Part shown: positions 61,506 to 64,000 of the stretch, piece by piece
Layout of the letters: every line of letters starts with the position of its first letter
Position numbering within the stretch: position 1 is the first letter of the stretch
NCBI RefSeq assembly: GCF_048564905.1
Contig: NW_027328743.1
Location: 310,001-374,000, forward strand
Direction: 5' to 3'
Length of the DNA: 64,000 nucleotides
Origin: Vicugna pacos
Lineage: Eukaryota; Chordata; Mammalia; Artiodactyla; Camelidae
Translations under genes and position numbers: made by a program
Notes under the pieces: generated by a model
The model's input: only the letters and a program-made list of their open reading frames with translations
Told to the model about the DNA's origin: nothing
The model's database searches: none

Positions 61506-63369
61506 CTACAACCCACAACTTGGGAATTACTGTGACCCCTGAAAAATGCGTGTGCTATGTTTCCCCACGTCCAGCACACACAGGAAGAAGTGTTCTGGGT
61601 TTCTGAGTGTGGGGAGGTTCCTCCAACAGACAGCAGCACCTGGGTTGTAATAGAATCCCTTAGCATGACTTCCCTAAGTGTTTTCCTAGGCCTAGCAGTA
61701 AGCGATGGTGGGGGATGGGCTCTAAAGCCAAGTATTAGCGAGTGCATCTCTGTGGGTAGTGGAGGGTTTTAAACTGCTTCCCCAACCTTGGAACACCTGT
61801 GCCCCATAAAGATGCGTGGAATCTGTTTCCCCACCTCCAGCACACACACGGAGACGTGCTCAGGTATCCTGATTGTGGGGAGGCTCCTCCAAATGACAGC
61901 AGCGCCTGGGTTCTAAAAGAATCCCTTAGCTTGTCTTCCCTGATGGCATGCCTAGGCTGGAGAGTGGGGGAAAGTGGGGGTTGGGCTCTAAACCAAGTAT
62001 AAGCGAGAGCCTATCCATGGGATGTGGGTTTTTAACCTACAACCCACAACCATGGAATAAATGTGCCCCCTGAAAGATGCTTTGACTCTTTCCCTACATC
62101 CAGCACACACACGAAGATGTGTTCTGGTATTCTGAGTGTGGGGAAGTTCCTCAAACTGACAGCAGCACCTGGATTCCATTAGTAACCCTTAGCTTCTCTT
62201 CCCTGAGTGTTCTCTTAGACCAGGCCATGAGGGAAAGCTGGGGGTTGGGCTTGGAGGCCACGTAGCAGTGAGTGCCCCCTGATCCATTGAGGAAGTACTT
62301 AGAGGACTTGTCCCTAAAGGGAACACCTTTTCCTGCATTCATCTGGGTGCAGTGGGGCTGCACATCTCTCCCACACCTAAGAATGTGTTCTGGAATTCTG
62401 AGTGCAGGGAAGTTCCTCCAACTGACAGCAGCGCCTGGGTTCTAATTGAATCCCTTTGCTTGTCTTCCCTGATGGAAAGCCTAGGCGGGAGTGCGGGGGA
62501 AAGTGTGGTTTGGGCTCCAAAACCAAGTATTTGCGATGACCTCTCTATGGTTTGTGGAGGTGTTTAAACTACATCCCTAACCTGGGAACACCTGTGCCCC
62601 CATAAAGATCCGTGGAGTCTGTTTCCACACCTCCAGCACACACACGAACACTTGCACAGTTATCCTGAGAGTGGGCAGCCTCATCCAACTGAGAGCAGGG
62701 CCTTGGTTCTTATAAAATCGCTTAACTTGTCTACCCTGTTTGGTTGCCTGATACGGAGTGCTGGGGAAAGGGTGGGTTGGGCTCTAAATCCAAGTATTAG
62801 CGAGTGCTTCTCCATGGGATTTGGAGGTTATTAACCAAAAGCCCACAACATGGGAATACCTGTGCTCCTTGAAAAAAGCGTGGACTCTGTATCCCCACCA
62901 CCAGAACACACATGAAGAAGTTTTCTGCTCTCCTGAGTGTGGGCTGGCAATTTCAGGTGACAGAAGCGGCTGGGTTCTAATAGAATCCCTTAGCTTGTAA
63001 TCCCTGAGTGTTTCCCTAGGACTGACTCTGAGAGAAACCTGGGGGTTGGGCTTTGAGGCCAAATAGTAGCGAGTGTCCCCGATGGACTGAGGAAGTATTT
63101 AGATGAATTCTCCATAAAGGGAAACACCTGAGCACCCATTCATCTGCGTGGAGTGGGGCTTCAAATCTCCCCACCACACAAGGTTGGGTTCCAGTATCCT
63201 GAGGGTGGGGTAGTTCCTCCAACTGACATCAGCGTCTTGGTTTGAATAGAATCCCTTTGCTTGTCTTCCCTGATGGTTTGCCTAGGCCAGTGTGTGGTTG
63301 AAAGTGGGATTTGGGATCTAAAACTAAGTATTAGCGTGTGCCTCTCCATGGGTAGTGGAGATGTTTAAA
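61506..63369 (+). repeat. HOR unit 34 (1864 bp)
   Basis: A complete unit and sister of unit 31 (TTCTGGGTTTCTG, CTGCTTCCCC, GACTCTTTCCC). M5 has a private CCTCATCCAAC. Confidence 0.95.
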
Positions 63370-64000
63370 CTACAACCCACAACTTGGGAATTACTGTGAC
63401 CCCTGAAAAATGCGTGTGCTATGTTTCCCCACGTCCAGCACACACAGGAAGAAGTGTTCTGGGGTTGTGAGTGTGGGGAGGTTCCTCCAACAGACAGCAG
63501 CACCTGGGTTGTAATAGAATCCCTTAGCTTGACTTCCCTAAGTGTTTTCCTAGGCCTAGCAGTAAGCGATGGTGGGGGATGGGCTCTAAAGCCAAGTATT
63601 AGCGAGTGCATCTCTGTGGGTAGTGGAGGGTTTTAAACTACTTCCCCAACCTTGGAACACCTGTGCCCCATAAAGATGCGTGGAATCTGTTTCCCCACCT
63701 CCAGCACACACACGGAGACGTGCTCAGGTATCCTGATTGTGGGGAGGCTCCTCCAAATGACAGCAGCGCCTGGGTTCTAAAAGAATCCCTTAGCTTGTCT
63801 TCCCTGATGGCATGCCTAGGCTGGAGAGTGGGGGAAAGTGGGGGTTGGGCTCTAAACCAAGTATAAGCGAGAGCCTATCCATGGGATGTGGGTTTTTAAC
63901 CTACAACCCACAACCATGGAATAAATGTGCCCCCTGAAAGATGCTTTGACTGTTTCCCTACATCCAGCACACACACGAAGATGTGTTCTGGTATTCTGAG
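63370..64000 (+). repeat. HOR unit 35 (partial, cut by window end)
   Basis: M1, M2 and the first 100 bases of M3 are present before the window ends. M1 has GGGGTTGTGAGTG, as in unit 33. Confidence 0.95.

Larger units (their letters stand above)
1..64000 (+). repeat. Satellite array, 1864-bp seven-monomer higher-order repeat
   Basis: The whole window is a head-to-tail array of one 1864-bp unit, all in the same orientation. The same M1 landmark (the ATG in GCTATGTTTCCCC) recurs at 49, 1913, 3777, 5640, 7504, 9368 and onward to 63421. Steps are 1862-1864 bp, except one of 1601 and one of 2130. Each unit holds seven related monomers of 263-268 bp. No unique DNA, transposon or inversion interrupts it. 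Units look about 98-99% alike by eye, whereas monomers within a unit are far more diverged. The array continues past both window edges. I do not recognise the family; function as centromeric or other heterochromatic satellite is inferred from structure only. Confidence 0.98.

Noticed and set aside
1-64000. Numerous open frames of 60-116 codons on both strands, such as 49-264 (+), 1816-2103 (-) and 2344-2694 (-)
   Set aside because: They recur with the HOR, overlap on opposite strands and stay short. They are opened, closed or fused by the same single changes that mark the repeat units. No recognisable domain, splice structure or codon pattern supports translation.
1-64000. CRISPR-like array, because of regular repeats
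   Set aside because: There are no short repeats with unique spacers. The whole period is repeated, and units differ by scattered point changes.
1-64000. Transposon or SINE origin of the monomer
   Set aside because: I found no pol III A/B boxes, poly-A tail, terminal inverted repeats, target-site duplications or transposase-like frame. A distant origin cannot be excluded without a database search.
1-64000. A previously undescribed gene system hidden in the window
   Set aside because: No stretch of more than a few bases lies outside the repeat, so there is no room for one. Whatever is novel here is the satellite itself and its evolution.

Overview
The window is one uninterrupted satellite DNA array from base 1 to base 64000. 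I see no protein-coding gene, RNA gene, CRISPR array, transposon or unique flanking sequence. A vertebrate host, possibly a mammal, fits best. The array is large and homogeneous, CpG is thinned but not absent, and many copy-specific changes are C-to-T or G-to-A at CpG, as expected of methylated heterochromatin. I do not recognise the satellite family and cannot name the species.

The array is a higher-order repeat (HOR). The unit is 1864 bp and contains seven diverged monomers of 263-268 bp, called M1 to M7 here (268+263+267+265+267+268+266 = 1864). It repeats head to tail on one strand. There are 34 successive units, the first lacking its first two bases, plus a final partial unit. Units differ from one another by few changes, while monomers within a unit differ greatly. 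That contrast is the mark of a HOR. Most units are 1862-1864 bp. Two are structural variants: a six-monomer unit (41001-42601, 1601 bp) with an M2/M3 hybrid, and an eight-monomer unit (44465-46594, 2130 bp) with M2/M4 and M5/M2 hybrids.

Layout: units 1-8 (1-14907) are a mixed set. Units 9 and 10 are nearly identical. Units 12-19 (20500-35410) form a subfamily sharing an M7 variant, with two-unit block duplication. Units 22-26 (39137-48457) are the most rearranged and diverged part, and both variant units lie there. Units 27-35 return to the common type, with several variants recurring three units apart.

Monomer heads and tails suggest the seven-monomer unit arose from an older three-monomer cycle (A-C-B) that lost two monomer-lengths: M1 looks like an A/C hybrid, and the M7-to-M1 junction skips a B monomer. 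M5 carries a four-tract G-quadruplex motif once per unit, intact in 31 of 34 units. No CENP-B box was found. The many short open frames are by-products of the repeat and are not annotated as genes. The likely setting is centromeric, pericentromeric or other constitutive heterochromatin, but the sequence alone cannot say which.
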